A DNA stretch of 64,000 bases from Ornithodoros turicata (GCF_037126465.1 NW_026999402.1:1426001-1490000), one strand, 5' to 3'. Shown: positions 22,901 to 34,499, counted from the stretch's first letter. A program made the numbers and translations. The notes: generated by a model from the sequence alone, not told the origin.

Positions 22901-23119
22901 CAGCAGCGAGGCCCTTTCGTGCGAGGGCGTCCTGACGAGGAGAAAGTACAACATCGGAAAGCAGCTGTGTCCCCGAAGAAGCGGCAGTGAGGAACGACGT
23001 AGAACAAGGAGCAAGTACAATGTCTTCAACGACACAGAATTTAAGTATAGCTCCCGGCGCGCGTGATCGATAACGGCGTCATGCTGCTCGAGGTAGTCCC
23101 AACCCAAGGTAATGTCGTG

Positions 23120-23629
23120 CTAAGAAGTAGGGAGTATCCGGAATTCAACAGGATAGCATACACCAGATATTATCACGCGAGCAGTGCAGGAACCAGCTGT
23201 CTGACTAATGTTGTTGAACGCCACCAGAAATCTCACTTTATGTAACTTCTTGCACAAGCTCAATGACAAGATAGAAACGGAAGAGCCGGTGTCAATCAGT
23301 GCAGATGTGGGATGACCATCAATGGTGACAGAGATGAAGTTTCGTGTGCGAGGAGGGGGAGGTACGTTTTGAGAAGATGCGACTAGTGCAGCACGACCTC
23401 GACCTCGACCTCTAAGGACTGCATCTGTGTTTCCCCGTGGGGGAGGCGACGTGATGCGAACTGGGCTACGCGGGGAGGATCTCCAACCGTCACCTGGAGA
23501 TCGGGAACCTCGTGGATTATTTGCGTAGTCGGACCTCCTGGGGCGCACTGGACGCTTCGTTCGGCGGTGACGAAAGATAGTGCTCACGAGTGTGATCGAA
23601 GGGGTGTTCCTGATATCGAGCATTCGCAT
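23120..23629 (-). pseudogene. Gypsy Pol: aspartic protease region
   Basis: The minus-strand frame has an Arg/Pro-rich linker and then VTIDGHPTSALIDTGSSVSI. DTGS is the catalytic motif of a retroviral-type aspartic protease, which cuts the polyprotein. It follows gag by 17 bases in a different frame, as in elements using frameshifting. Frames break again at about 23110. Confidence 0.85.
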
Positions 23630-23645
23630 AAACCTGCTGCGGCCC

Positions 23646-24645
23646 TTAGGAGGAACGTCCGGCCCAAAACTCCTGTCGCTGGCGCTTCCTGCAAAATCTC
23701 ATGGTGTGACCTGGTATACCGCAGTAGTAGCATGTGAAATGGCGCCTCGCAGGACCAACGGAAAAACTGGTGGGGTTTCGGATAAAAGCTGGAGATACCG
23801 CTGCAGTTGTGGAGTCGGGGGACAAGTTGGATCGGATAACATCCGCGTACAATGGCTGAAGCGGAACGGTACAAGGCGCTAGGGCGCTTGCAATCTCTCC
23901 TCGTACTATAGACTGTACAAGCGCAGGGGTTTCACGTTGAGTAGGCTCGGCGGTTGGTATATGCTTGCTGAGCTCTTCACGTACAATTTCGCGAATGAGA
24001 GTGCGCAGGTTGTCGAGGGATACAATCTCAGCCGCCGCTTCGTATTGAACGTAAGTCTCTCTGTTCCGCAGATTCCTGGCGTCTTGAAGCTTCTTGCAGA
24101 AAGCAAGTATTTCGGCAACCGTAGAAAAGTCCTTGCCCATGAGTAGCTGGAACGCATCCTTCCTGATTCCTTTGAGTATAAATTGTATTTCTTCAGCGTC
24201 TGACATATCTGGGTTGCACCGTTTACAGAGGGACAGCACGTCTTCCACATAGGACATGTAAAACTCCTCAGGCTGCTGCGTACGATACGAGAGCTTCTGC
24301 TCCGCGTCAATTTTTGCGGAACGCTGGTCTGCCGAAAAGGTCACGCAAACGGCCTGCAAACCGTTCCCAGTCCTGGAACTCGCCTTCGTGGTTCAAGAAC
24401 CAGGTTTTAGCAACACCGGACAGGTAAAAGGCGACGTTGTTCAGCTTACTGCTGTCGTCCCACCTGTTGTGACGGCACACCCGTCCAAATTCGTCTAGCC
24501 AGTCGTCGACATCTTGCCCGTCGATACCATTGAAGGTGGGACGGTCGCGCTGTCGTACTACTGTAGGGGTTTGTGAGGTCGCAGGTGGACCGGAGCTCCC
24601 CGAGGCCGTACCATTACCAGCAGCAGCTGGTGGAGCGTTAGCCAT
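23646..24645 (-). pseudogene. Gypsy Gag with zinc knuckle, one frameshift
   Basis: The ATG at 24645 opens a capsid-like protein with FNGIDGQDVDDWLDEFGRVC. At about 24310, in a run of five A, the frame shifts. The second frame continues with QPEEFYMSYVEDVLSLCKRC and ends with a CCHC knuckle, CYYCGIPGHTMRFC, near 23700. Gag coats the retrotransposon RNA. Both halves are otherwise open, so the break looks like a single indel. Confidence 0.85.
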
Positions 24646-24723
24646 TGCCGAAATTCGTCGACTCCGAAGCTCCAGGTTTAGAAAGAGGCTGAGAAGAGGG
24701 AATCGTTCGCACCGCCACCAAGT

Positions 24724-24930
24724 TGTTGAGGTTCGAAGAAGAGCGCGTTTATTGAGATGACAATGAGGATGGGGATGACGGGCATGAAATCTGTATATCT
24801 GCACAATATGTACGACAAAAAAAAGAAAGAAAAAAAAGTCACATTGCAGATACTGCATACAATGAAAGAAAGGAAGTACGAAGTCATTTATGTGCCAGAG
24901 CATCCCCTGTCCATGAATTAACGTCACTCA
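24724..24930 (-). repeat. 5' LTR of the Gypsy element
   Basis: On the minus strand the LTR runs from about 24930 (tgagtgacgttaattcatgg) to 24724, ending cctcaaca. A primer-binding-like site ttggtggcggtgcg follows inside. The start is inferred from the TG and from the matching 3' stub, so it may be off by a few bases. Confidence 0.6.
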
Positions 24931-24949
24931 CCAAGGCGTCCCTATGGAA

Positions 24950-26372
24950 TGCGTGTACTCTACAACTCTTGAACGAAAAAGTCGTAAGGTCGTAATGGTA
25001 CCGCAGTGGCTCGCGCAAGCGGAGGCACATCTTCGTCATCGCCCACACAAATTGCCACAGAAAGGCGCACGCCCCCCCCCCCCCATCTCTGAATCAGAAG
25101 CGACAACCTTATCATTCGTGGCAACGGTTGGCGCACAGCGTGCTACGCGGTGAAGTTGTTTTTAGGGTGTACCATTTACTCCACCTGACGGAGGCGTCAA
25201 TCCCCGATGAGATATATTTTGAATATATACATATATAGAACGTGTAGAGGAGGTGGTGTTCCTCTACATGAGTCCTGACCGGCGATGATGGAATGTCCCA
25301 GCGGGCAGATGGTCGTGGCCTCACGCTAGGATGGTGCGGGTAGAACTGGCTGGCAGGCACAGCGACTCGCGCCAGCGGAGGCACATCTTCGTCATCGCCC
25401 ACACAAATTGCCACAAAAAGGCATATGCCCACCTCTATCTCTGAATCAGAAGCGATAACCTTATCATTCGTGGCAGCGGTTGGCGCACAGCGTGCTACAC
25501 GGTGAAGTTCTGTTTTTAGAGTGTACCATTTACCCCATGTGTCGGAGGCGTCAATCCCCGACGAGATATGTTTTGAATATATACATATATAGAACGTTGA
25601 GAGGAGGTGTCCCTCTACATGAGTCCTGACCGGCGATGATGGAATGTCCCAGCGGGCAGGTGGTCGTGGCCTCACGCTAGGACGGTGCGGGTAGAACTGG
25701 CTGGCAGGCGCAGTGGCTCGCGCTAGCGGAGGCACATCTTCGTCATCGCCCACACAAATTGCCACAAAAAGGCGTACGCCCCCCTCTATCTCTGAATCAG
25801 AAGCGATAACCCTATCATTCGTGGCAGCGGTTGGCGCACAGCGTGCTACACGGTGAAGTTCTGTTTTTAGAGTGTACCATTTACACCATGTGTCGGAGGC
25901 GTCAATCCCCGACGAGATATGTTTTGAATATATACATATATAGAACGTTGAGAGGAGGTGTCCCTCTACATGAGTCCTGACCGGCGATGATGGAATGTCC
26001 CAGCGGGCAGGTGGTCGTGGCCTCACGCTAGGACGGTGCGGGTAGAACTGGCTGGCAGGCGCAGTGACTCGCGCAAGCGGAGGCACATCTTCGTCATCGC
26101 CCACACAAATTGCCACAAAAAGGCATATGCCCACCTCTATCTCTGAATCAGAAGCGATAACCTTATCATTCGTGGCAACGGTTGGCGCACAGCGTGCTAC
26201 GCGGTGAAGTTCTGTTTTTAGAGTGTACCATTTACCCCACGTGACGGAGGCGTCAATCCCCGACGAGATATATTTTGAATATATACATATATAGAACGTT
26301 GAGAGGAGGTGTCCCTCTACATGAGTCCTGACCGGCGATGATGGAATGTCCCAGCGGGCAGATGCGGGCATT
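24950..26372. repeat. Tandem array 1, ~352 bp unit (solo LTR + MITE arm + spacer)
   Basis: The anchor accatttac recurs at 25171, 25524, 25876 and 26227, spacing 353, 352 and 351. Each unit has three parts in order. The first is a TRIM-family LTR (tgtagagg or ttgagagg to cgcccacaca). The second is a MITE family B arm (ttgccacaaaaaggc to tttttagagtgta). The third is a spacer with gtcaatccccgacgagatat and atatacatatatagaacg. The 419-residue minus-strand ORF here (26371-25112) is a repeat artefact. Confidence 0.95.
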
Positions 26373-27012
26373 CAAGCGTGCCACAATCCCAGCTGTGGAC
26401 GGCCGTTTCGAGCTTTTTGGCTCATCGGCACGGCGTAGGGATATGACACGCTCTTGGGTCGGCACAAACACTGTGTCTCTGCAATATAATATAATATATA
26501 CATATATAGAACGTGTAGAGGAGGTGGTGTCCCTCTACCTGAGCCCTGACCGGTGATGATGGAATGTCCCAGCGGGCAGATGGTCGTGGCCTAACGCTAG
26601 GACGGTGCGGGTAGAACTGGCTGACAGGCGCAGTGGCTCGCGCCAGCGGAGGCACATCTTCGTCATCGCCTACACAAATTGCCACAAAAAGGCATATGCC
26701 CACCTCTATCTCTGAATCAGAAGCGATAACCCTATCATTCCTGGCAACGGTTGGCGCGCATCGTGCTACGCGGTGAAGTTCTGTCATCCTGCTTCCTGTC
26801 ATCACTTTGAAGTCCTCAACTCCCCTTTCTCCCACCTTCTTTTCCTTTTTTTTTTTGGCTATAGTCGTGACGATGCCCACTTGAGTGCGGCCAACAACGG
26901 CAAGCTACCTCGACCCCCCCCCCCTCTGTTTTTAGAGTGTACCATTTACCCCATGTGACGGAGGCGTCGATCCCCGATGAGATATATATTTTGAACATAT
27001 ACATATACTTCA
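26373..27012. repeat. Rearranged outlying units of array 1
   Basis: A further LTR plus MITE-arm unit spans about 26513-26790. Its terminal piece resumes at 26925-27005 after an interruption. The interruption (26791-26924) includes a T-run and the segment tagtcgtgacgatgcccact also found near 130, so a retroposed copy landed in this unit. Confidence 0.8.
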
Positions 27013-28239
27013 CTGGCTTTGCAATGTGCTTTCAGTGAGTGAGTTATCTCACCCTAACGGGAGGAATCACGTGTTACGTGACCTTCTGACGCCATCCACT
27101 CAAACGTTGCCTGCCTGCGTGCTGTTGATGAGGCCCAACTCTCAACCTCCTCCCCCTTCTCTCCTGGGTTTTGTCGTCTGCTCTCGTTCCGCGCTCCGCT
27201 GGCTTCGCGGTGTTATTTTTCTTTTGCGCGCTTGCTTTTTGCTGCTTCCCACGTCGAATGTGTAGACTAAACTTAATGGACTGGAAGCGATACCGGTTTA
27301 TAAAGTGCAAATTTATTTGTGCTCATGAATTGACTTGAAAAGGTTCAACATAATCACATGTCTTCCAACAGTCTTCATTTGAAGTTCAATAAAATCGCGG
27401 ACCGCACGTCGAAGGGGGTACAGGGTACAGGTACAGGGGGTACACATCGAAGGGGGGTTTTTGGAAGACGGCTGCGCTGTGCCAGGTGTGTCGTTGCCGC
27501 CGATGGACGCGAGAACACTGAAAAAATAAGGGAAAGTGTACAGATTGTGGATGCCTGTGAATGAGGGAAATGACTAAAAAGGAGCGCTAAAAATCTGTTT
27601 TTAGCGCTCTTATTGAAATAGAACACTAAATAGAATGTCCCTTGGTGGTTCATGGCATGACGAAAAAAGAGGAAGGAAAGGCCAGCTGGTAACGTGAACG
27701 AAAGTATACGCTACTATGTTCTGTTAATTAATCTATAGAACTATATAAGTTGAAAATGAAATGCCTCAGAGTTTGGCGCTGCAAATATGCAGATATCTTG
27801 GAACACAGAATGTTCTGCTAGGGCCCTCTGCCTTGGCACATTAGAGTTGCTAATATGCCACAACAATACCATTCATCGTAATCATGTACTGGACCCATTC
27901 CATCATTGGCATTTTCTGTTAGTGGGTTTAGCTTAGGAATGGAAAGTCAATTGATAACTTAGTAAAAGAGAGGTTAGAAGCCGTGCATCGACAGCAGCAT
28001 GTTTGTATTAAATAACAAGGGGAAAGGCGAAGACACAGTGGAGTGAAAATGTTACGACTTCAGAAGGTTAAAATCTGAATCCGAAGTCCACGTACATATT
28101 CAGACAAAATACTATGCAGCTATAGAGCTTTGTTGTTGCTATGATGTTGTTATGAGAATATTAGAAATAGAACATTATCATTGCTTATGATGATCTATTA
28201 TGAATAAACGAGCCACACATGTACACACTTACACACGCT
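27013..28239. other. Intergenic, no gene seen
   Basis: No recognised feature. At 27415-27455 a gggtacag microrepeat and at 27580-27610 a short aaaatctgtttttagcgctc dyad are visible. Confidence 0.35.
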
Positions 28240-28800
28240 TTGTTCAAAAAAGGCAAAAGCATCTGCATTCCTTTTAGTTAAACTTACTTTGGTTTGATTT
28301 GACCATACTGGCGCAGGGATAACAGGGATCATGCTGCGCCGAAGTTTAACTTACTTGAGCTTACTATAGCATTCACTGTGCTGCTCAGAGCTCCTGCGCT
28401 GTTTTACCAGGATTCAGTAAGCACGGAGCAGGCACAGTGAAGCAATGCAATATGAAATATGCAGTACCATGTGTAACCTTGATGTATTGCCTTTTTTGAG
28501 TTTGTGTGGGAAAATTAGATCATGAAAACTGATGAACCTTTAATCAATAATATCCACGTCACATGTACTATACGCATAGCGACACAGTGTTCAAGAAAGG
28601 CAAAAGCAAAGAACCATCTACATCCTTTTTGGTTTAATTTACTCGCGCTTACTATATGATCAACTGTGCTGCTCAGAGCTCCTGCGCTGTTTTACCAGGA
28701 TTCAGTAAGCACGGAGCAGGCACAGTGAAGCAATGCAATATGAAACATCCAATACCATGTCTAAACCTGATCTGTTGCCTTCCCTGAACGATGCGAGAGC
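28240..28800. repeat. Local duplication with an unusually conserved ~82 bp core
   Basis: The block from tgttcaaaaaaggcaaaagc (28240) to ttgccttttttgag (28499) is repeated at about 28588-28790. Most of the pair has diverged, but the core ctgtgctgctcagagctcct through caatgcaatatgaaa (about 28378-28460 and 28664-28746) is identical. The core contains a dyad, actgtgc...gcacagt. No protein or tRNA signal. Confidence 0.8.
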
Positions 28801-29750
28801 AAATTACCACAATGAAGGAAATAAATCAGCAAAAGCCAATCTGAAAAGCAGCTTGCAGGGAGGGCAGTGCTGAAAGAATGTAAGAATCTACTACAGCAGA
28901 ACTGAACCTTTCTTTTTGCTCAAATAAATAAAAGAAATCCTCTGCTCCAGACAGTTGTGGGGTCGTACGCGCCCATTCTAAATTATTGCTGCTTTAGGCT
29001 TTCAGAACAAGTCTCCCATGCTGATAGCCACTGAAATATGCAGTACATTACAGTGCATGGGATTACATTTCAGAAATGTTGGTAGTACTGAAACTCTACT
29101 TCAAATTTGGATAATGTCAATATGATATGACGAGATCTACATTCGTATTCACGAAGCAAGTTTCTTGCGCTTTCTTCTGCTCTGTGTCTGCTCTATTGAA
29201 ATTTGCCTGTTTGCAGCATTCGTCAACCTTAAGTGGTTCTCTATGCGTGGGACGACAAACATAGAATGGAATTTCGTCATGCAAACTATATCACAAAAGA
29301 AATCACGCTAAATGAATAACAGCTATGCATGTGAGAGTGACACATGGAGTATAACGAGAACACATAATCTGACAGCGGCGTCCGAGCGCAACTCTGATTA
29401 TGAAACGCCTCAAACGCCAATCGATGACTCGTAGTAGACTTCACACGATAGACCTGCATTTTGTCCTTCAATGGAAAGTAACAAAATTTACTGTTCATCG
29501 ATGGGAAATCGGAAGAATGAATGTCGGCTTCCATGCGTGCGATTGTACAAAGGTTGGGAGGTAATGGGTTCGGAATCCTACCACTGGCTCTGCAGGTTGA
29601 GGTTTTACATGGGCTTTTTAGCAGTTCATCCAGACGAATGACGGCGTAGTTCCCCCTTGTCGACCCGGTATGCATATTAACTTCTCCTGTTCCCCCGTTA
29701 TTCACAATGCTCGCACTGTGTAGAACACGAAACAGATTGAAAACACTGCA
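28801..29750. other. AT-rich; one unrecognised minus ORF
   Basis: A 171-codon minus-strand ORF (29801-29286) runs out of the adjacent MITE. It contains ARTPLSDYVFSLYSMCHSH and no domain I recognise. Codon use is not convincing, and its start lies in repeat DNA. Confidence 0.3.
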
Positions 29751-30850
29751 CTCATAAAAATCTTCACCGCATAGCACGTTCCTAGCCAACCATCTACTCA
29801 AATGATAACATTATCTGCCCTGATTTGTTGAAAGTGGAATGCGTAAGCCTTTGTTGTGACACTGATGTTGTAGAGGAGGTGGTGTTCCCCTACATGAGTC
29901 CTGACCGGCGATGATGGTATGTCCCAGCGGGCAGATGGACGTGGCCTCACGCTAGGACGGTGCCGGTAGAACTGCCGTGCCAGCGCCGTAGCGCGTGGCA
30001 GCAGAGGCGCGTCGTCGTCGTCTTCCGCGGGCCGCCACATCACTCCCCCCCTCAGACGCGGAGCGGTGCATGCGGTTGAGGTCCGCGTCGATACCATGAA
30101 GAGGAGAATGAGGACGACTCGTGGATGGTGGACGATTGGAGATACGGCTTGCGATTGTGGCTGTTGATGCAGCAGCGGGATGGCGGGAACAAGGGCGCTG
30201 TGGTCCGGGCGGGTTCCAGAGGTGAGTTGTGAGTGCTGAGTGGTTGGGTGCTTGAGTGCGTTGTGTGGCGTTGAGTTGCTGCGTTGCTTGTTGCTGAGGG
30301 AGTGCGTTGAGTGATCGTTGTTGAGAGCTGTTTGTTGCTGATTGTGTTGAGTTGCTGAGTGGGCGACAGTACCGCGACCGGTACGACAGCGTGAATGCCG
30401 GTTGCCGCCAGAGAAGTGCCGGGGAGGACCATCATGAAGCAGGTGGAGGCCGGAAAGCCAGCTTACTGTGGTCTCCCTGCGGGTCCCCGGTGGAACAGTG
30501 GTCCCGGTGCGCCTTGCCTGCTAGAGGGTGGTTCGCTGCTGGTTTGCCGACGAAAAATTTAGGATGTTGAGTGGCCGAATTACGCCGAACATGGTGTTCG
30601 TTGTTCGGGTCACCAAATGTAGAGAAGGTGGTGTTCCCCTACATGAGTCCTGACCGGCGATGATGGTATGTCCCAGCGGCCAGATGGACGTGGCCTCACG
30701 CTAGGACGGTGCCGGTAGAACTGCCGTGCCAGCGCCGTAGCACGTGGCAGCAGAGGCGCGTCGTCGTCGTCTTCCGCGGGCCGCCACAATGTCATTCGGG
30801 ATGATGGTTAGCTATTACCGTGCTATGCGGTTATGTTCATTTTTAAGCGT
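29751..30850. mobile_element. MITE family A remnant split by a TRIM
   Basis: Left part 29751-29868 begins cactcataaaaatcttcacc. Right part 30793-30850 ends gttcatttttaagcgtgtg. The inner half of the right arm is missing compared with 3385-3633, so a deletion also occurred. The TRIM 29869-30788 lies between. Confidence 0.8.
29869..30788 (-). mobile_element. TRIM: miniature LTR retrotransposon, 920 bp
   Basis: Two 171 bp LTRs (30618-30788 and 29869-30039) differ at about three positions. On the minus strand the first starts TGTGGCGG and ends CTCTACA. The primer-binding site ttggtgacccgaacaacg follows. The purine tract gagggggggagtga precedes the second LTR. ATGT flanks both ends (29865-29868, 30789-30792), a possible 4 bp duplication. 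The internal 578 bp holds only a Ser/Thr/Gln/His-rich ORF (30435-30052), so it is non-autonomous. High LTR identity implies recent movement. Confidence 0.9.
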
Positions 30851-30872
30851 GTGTCTAGCACAGTTTTAGAAA

Positions 30873-32162
30873 TTACAGTCCCAGATGATCTTTTATGGCC
30901 TTGTGAACAGCATCCATGCCCCTCCAATGCACAAGGCCAGTCCTTGGTGCTGCCTCGTTGCGCCGACGTCTGTACCTCCTATGTACAAGTAAAGGTTTCA
31001 GACAACATAAGCATAATTTTTTAAAGATTCCCATCCAGCTCTGTCAAGCTTGATCATTTTGCTAACTTACCTCTCGTACATGCCATGATTCGCCTTTCTG
31101 CGACCCTTTATGAAGATCTTGTGTACATCTAAGAACTGAATGTCATCTGCAAGCGTTGAACTTAATGGCTCATAATTTTGTTTAAAGGCATGAAAGATAC
31201 ATACACCGTTTACAGTAAACATTAAATTTGCACAAGGATGCCACTTCATCTTTTTTCCATAGTCGGCTACGTCATGAGAGTATTTATTGCATTATCTGAG
31301 CAACTTACCACACTGTAGTGTCTGTAAATGTGTGTTGACTGCGTGAAGCGTGTGCCATGCCCTCGATGTTTTAGAGACAAGTGGGCATGGCGGAAGTGTT
31401 AGGAGTATTGCTTTGTCCACTCGTGTCTTGATGTGGTCGATGACTGCTGAGATGTCTTCTTTGATTCTTTTCGAATCTCTCATCTTTTCCCAAAAAGGAA
31501 TGAACATACATAAACTAGGAAGGTTTTACCACGAAAATCAATGGCCTTTCAATAACATTCTGCAGCATCAGAGATTGAGTCACGCATCAATACATTTTCT
31601 TCAATATGTGCTTACCTTTTTGATGTCATTAGTGCCAATCATATTATGATGACTTTTCTGTGAATATTTTCGCAATTCTCTAGTGCGTGCAGTAAAGCCC
31701 AGCATGTGGCACCGGGCTTCAAAACTGAAGATTCTGAAAAATGAATGTAACTGAGCACTGATTTTTGTTCCTTTCAAAAATGAGGCTTTCACAATAAAAA
31801 AAAAAAAAAAGCCTGAGGTGGAAGCGACATCTCACCTCACAGTTAGGTTTATAGAGGTACAATCAGGGTAGGGGGTAGGTAGGCCACTTCCTCATTACCC
31901 CCGCCTCTTACTAGTTTCTGTTCATCCACGTTGTGACCATAAAACTGGTGCTTCCTGCTCGAAAATCCTCCCCCCTCCCCGTACGCCGGCACCGCGGTGA
32001 CATGCATATTGAGAAGGGAAGGGAGGGGTGCACACACTCGTGGACCTCAGCAATGTGCAATAGTGTGCAACTTGTAAATGTGATCAGCACCTTACGTAGA
32101 TCGCTCCTCTTTCGCCGAGTGATGCGCTCCGCCAGTCGCAGCATCATCGAATCACCCACGAA
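30873..32162 (-). pseudogene. SGNH/GDSL-hydrolase-like gene, five exons, one frameshift
   Basis: Minus-strand exons: 32162-32096, 31733-31616, 31483-31309, 31146-31071, 30978-30873 (stop TAA 30875-30873). All introns begin GT (four gtaag) and end AG. Phases agree: 1, 0, 1, 2. Exon 1 has FVGDSMMLRLAER, the block I nucleophile motif. Exon 2 has LKPGATCWALLHAL and then IGTNDIKK, the block III GTND. Exon 3 has AILLTLPPCPLV. Exon 5 ends LVHWRGMDAVHKAIKDHLGL, with a block V His but no clear preceding Asp. A one-base loss in exon 2 just before IGTND breaks the frame, so this is a recent pseudogene or holds a sequence error. Upstream exons are lost or lie beyond the repeat array. The family hydrolyses esters or lipids; the substrate here is unknown. 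Confidence 0.72.
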
Positions 32163-32179
32163 CTGGTGGTCGTATATAA

Positions 32180-33812
32180 CAGACACATATAACCCTATCA
32201 TTCCTGGCAATGGTTGGCGCACAGCGTGCTATTCGATGAAGTTCTGTTTTTAGAGTGTACCATTTACCCCAGGTGACGGAGGCGTCAATCCCCGATGAGA
32301 TATGTTTTGAATATATACATATATAGAACGTGTAGAGGAGGTGGTGTCCCTGTACATGAGTCCTGACCGGCGATGATGGAATGGTCGTGGCCTCACGCCA
32401 CGATGGAGCCGGTAGAACTGGCTGGCAGGCGCAGTTACTCGGGCCAGCGGAGGCACATCTTCGTCATTGCCCACACAAATTGCCACAAAAAGGCATGTGC
32501 CCACCTCTATCTCCGAATCGGAAGCGATAACCCTATCATTCCTGGCAATGGTTGGCGCACAGCGTGCTATTCGATGAAGTTCTGTTTTTAGAGTGTACCA
32601 TTTACCCCAGGTGACGGAGGCGTCAATCCCCGATGAGATATGTTTTGAATATATACATATATAGAACGTGTAGAGGAGGTGGTGTCCCTGTACATGAGTC
32701 CTGACCGGCGATGATGGAATGGTCGTGGCCTCACGCCACGATGGAGCCGGTAGAACTGGCTGGCAGGCGCAGTTACTCGGGCCAGCGGAGGCACATCTTC
32801 GTCATTGCCCACACAAATTGCCACAAAAAGGCATGTGCCCACCTCTATCTCCGAATCGGAAGCGATAACCCTATCATTCCTGGCAATGGTTGGCGCACAG
32901 CGTGCTATTCGATGAAGTTCTGTTTTTAGAGTGTACCATTTACCCCAGGTGACGGAGGCGTCAATCCCCGATGAGATATGTTTTGAATATATACATATAT
33001 AGAACGTGTAGAGGAGGTGGTGTCCCTGTACATGAGTCCTGACCGGCGATGATGGAATGGTCGTGGCCTCACGCCACGATGGAGCCGGTAGAACTGGCTG
33101 GCAGGCGCAGTTACTCGGGCCAGCGGAGGCACATCTTCGTCATTGCCCACACAAATTGCCACAAAAAGGCATGTGCCCACCTCTATCTCCGAATCGGAAG
33201 CGATAACCCTATCATTCCTGGCAATGGTTGGCGCACAGCGTGCTATTCGATGAAGTTCTGTTTTTAGAGTGTACCATTTACCCCAGGTGACGGAGGCGTC
33301 AATCCCCGATGAGATATATTTTGAATATATACATATATAGAACGTGTAGAGGAGGTGGTGTCCCTCTACATGGGTCCTGACCGGTGATGATGGAATGTCC
33401 CAGCGGGCAGATGGTCGTGGCCTCACGCTAGGACGGTGCAGGTAGAACTGGCTGGCAGGCGCAGTGACTCGCGCCAGCGGAGGCACATCTTCGTCATTGT
33501 CCACACAAATTGCCACAAAAAGGCATGTGCCCACCTCTATCTCCGAATCGGAAGCGATAACCCTATCATTCCTGGCAATGGTTGGCGCACAGCGTGCTAT
33601 GCGATGAAGTTCTGTTTTTAGAGTGTACCATTTACCCCAGGTGACGGAGGCGTCAATCCCCGATGAGATATATTTTGAATATATACATATATAGAACGTG
33701 TAGAGGAGGTGGTGTCCCTCTACCTGAGTCCTGACCGGTGATGATGGAATGTCCCAGCGGGCAGATGGTCGTGGCCTCACGCTAGGACGGTGCCGGTAGA
33801 ACTGGCCATACA
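32180..33812. repeat. Tandem array 2, 338 bp unit, three identical copies
   Basis: The anchor accatttac recurs at 32259, 32597, 32935, 33273 and 33627. The first three intervals are exactly 338, and those units appear identical base for base. The fourth is 354. The 338 unit lacks 16 bases (tcccagcgggcagatg) of the LTR part. Parts and order are as in array 1. The ORFs predicted here are repeat artefacts. Identity implies recent unequal exchange, or assembly duplication. Confidence 0.95.
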
Positions 33813-34495
33813 GCGCGAGGACACCGAGCGCGAACTTAAAGGGGCGCTAAACTGTTTGTCGTCATTTGTCTAAAAACTACAGAGTGAAAGAAGGGGTTTC
33901 ACCCTACCCGAATAAGTAAAAGATCCAAGAGTAAAAGTATCCCAAGCACTTTCGCTATTTAAAAAGCAGATAAAAGTGCGAAACGAGCCCAGCTCTCCCT
34001 TTCGTCAAATGAGTCAGCAAACGTGACTCGGCTACAGCAAACGGGGCAGACCCATCACGGAATGATGTTTTGCGTCGTTAACTATAATGCCGGACTCCCA
34101 AAAGGAAATGAGGGATCAGGAATGTAGCGGTACTGTCACAACCAGACGAGCCTGTTTGCTGTCGCTTTGTTCCGCGCCTGCGGAAGGGTTTCACTTCAAA
34201 GAGTAAGTGCGGATTACAGAGTTATCTTATTTTTGTTATTGAAGGCAACCGGACAAGATGTACAAATACTACGTTCTGGAAGGGCATTCCTCGTGAGTAG
34301 CCTAGTGACTTTAAAAAAAAAAAAAGCAGCAACATGAGTTGTGGACCGTATTACACATCGAAATGACGTCAACCCTGTTGTTGTGAGAACTTGGAGGGCG
34401 GAGCAACTTATGAAATAGTGCGCAACACATTTTGTAATTGAACCTCTGGATGCAATAAGGGGATAATGCATGTGTGTCAATGGGGGGGGGATATG
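33813..34495. other. Intergenic, no gene seen
   Basis: The text aaaggggcgctaaac at 33839 looks like the end of an unidentified repeat. A-run near 34313 and G-run near 34483. Confidence 0.35.
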
Positions 34496-34499
34496 TTTA

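Larger units (their letters stand above)
21952..24930 (-). mobile_element. Gypsy LTR retrotransposon, internally deleted
   Basis: Minus-strand order is LTR, gag, protease, start of RT, a foreign repeat, the RNase H end, an integrase-linker start, then a 39 bp stub of the 3' LTR. The stub (21952-21990) matches the end of the 5' LTR (24724-24762: tgttgaggttcgaagaagag). The polymerase palm, most of RNase H and the whole integrase core are missing. The copy is dead. Confidence 0.85.

Noticed and set aside
25112..26371. A 419-codon minus-strand ORF, the longest in the window
   Set aside because: It spans tandem repeat units made of an LTR, a MITE arm and a spacer. The protein is itself periodic and has no domain. 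The open frame comes from a repeat length compatible with the frame.
28318..28345. Homing-endonuclease-like site agggataacaggg
   Set aside because: Only a partial resemblance, with no endonuclease gene or intron context.
32926..33780. A 284-codon minus-strand ORF and repeated identical small ORFs
   Set aside because: Same cause as above: translation of the 338/354 bp tandem units.
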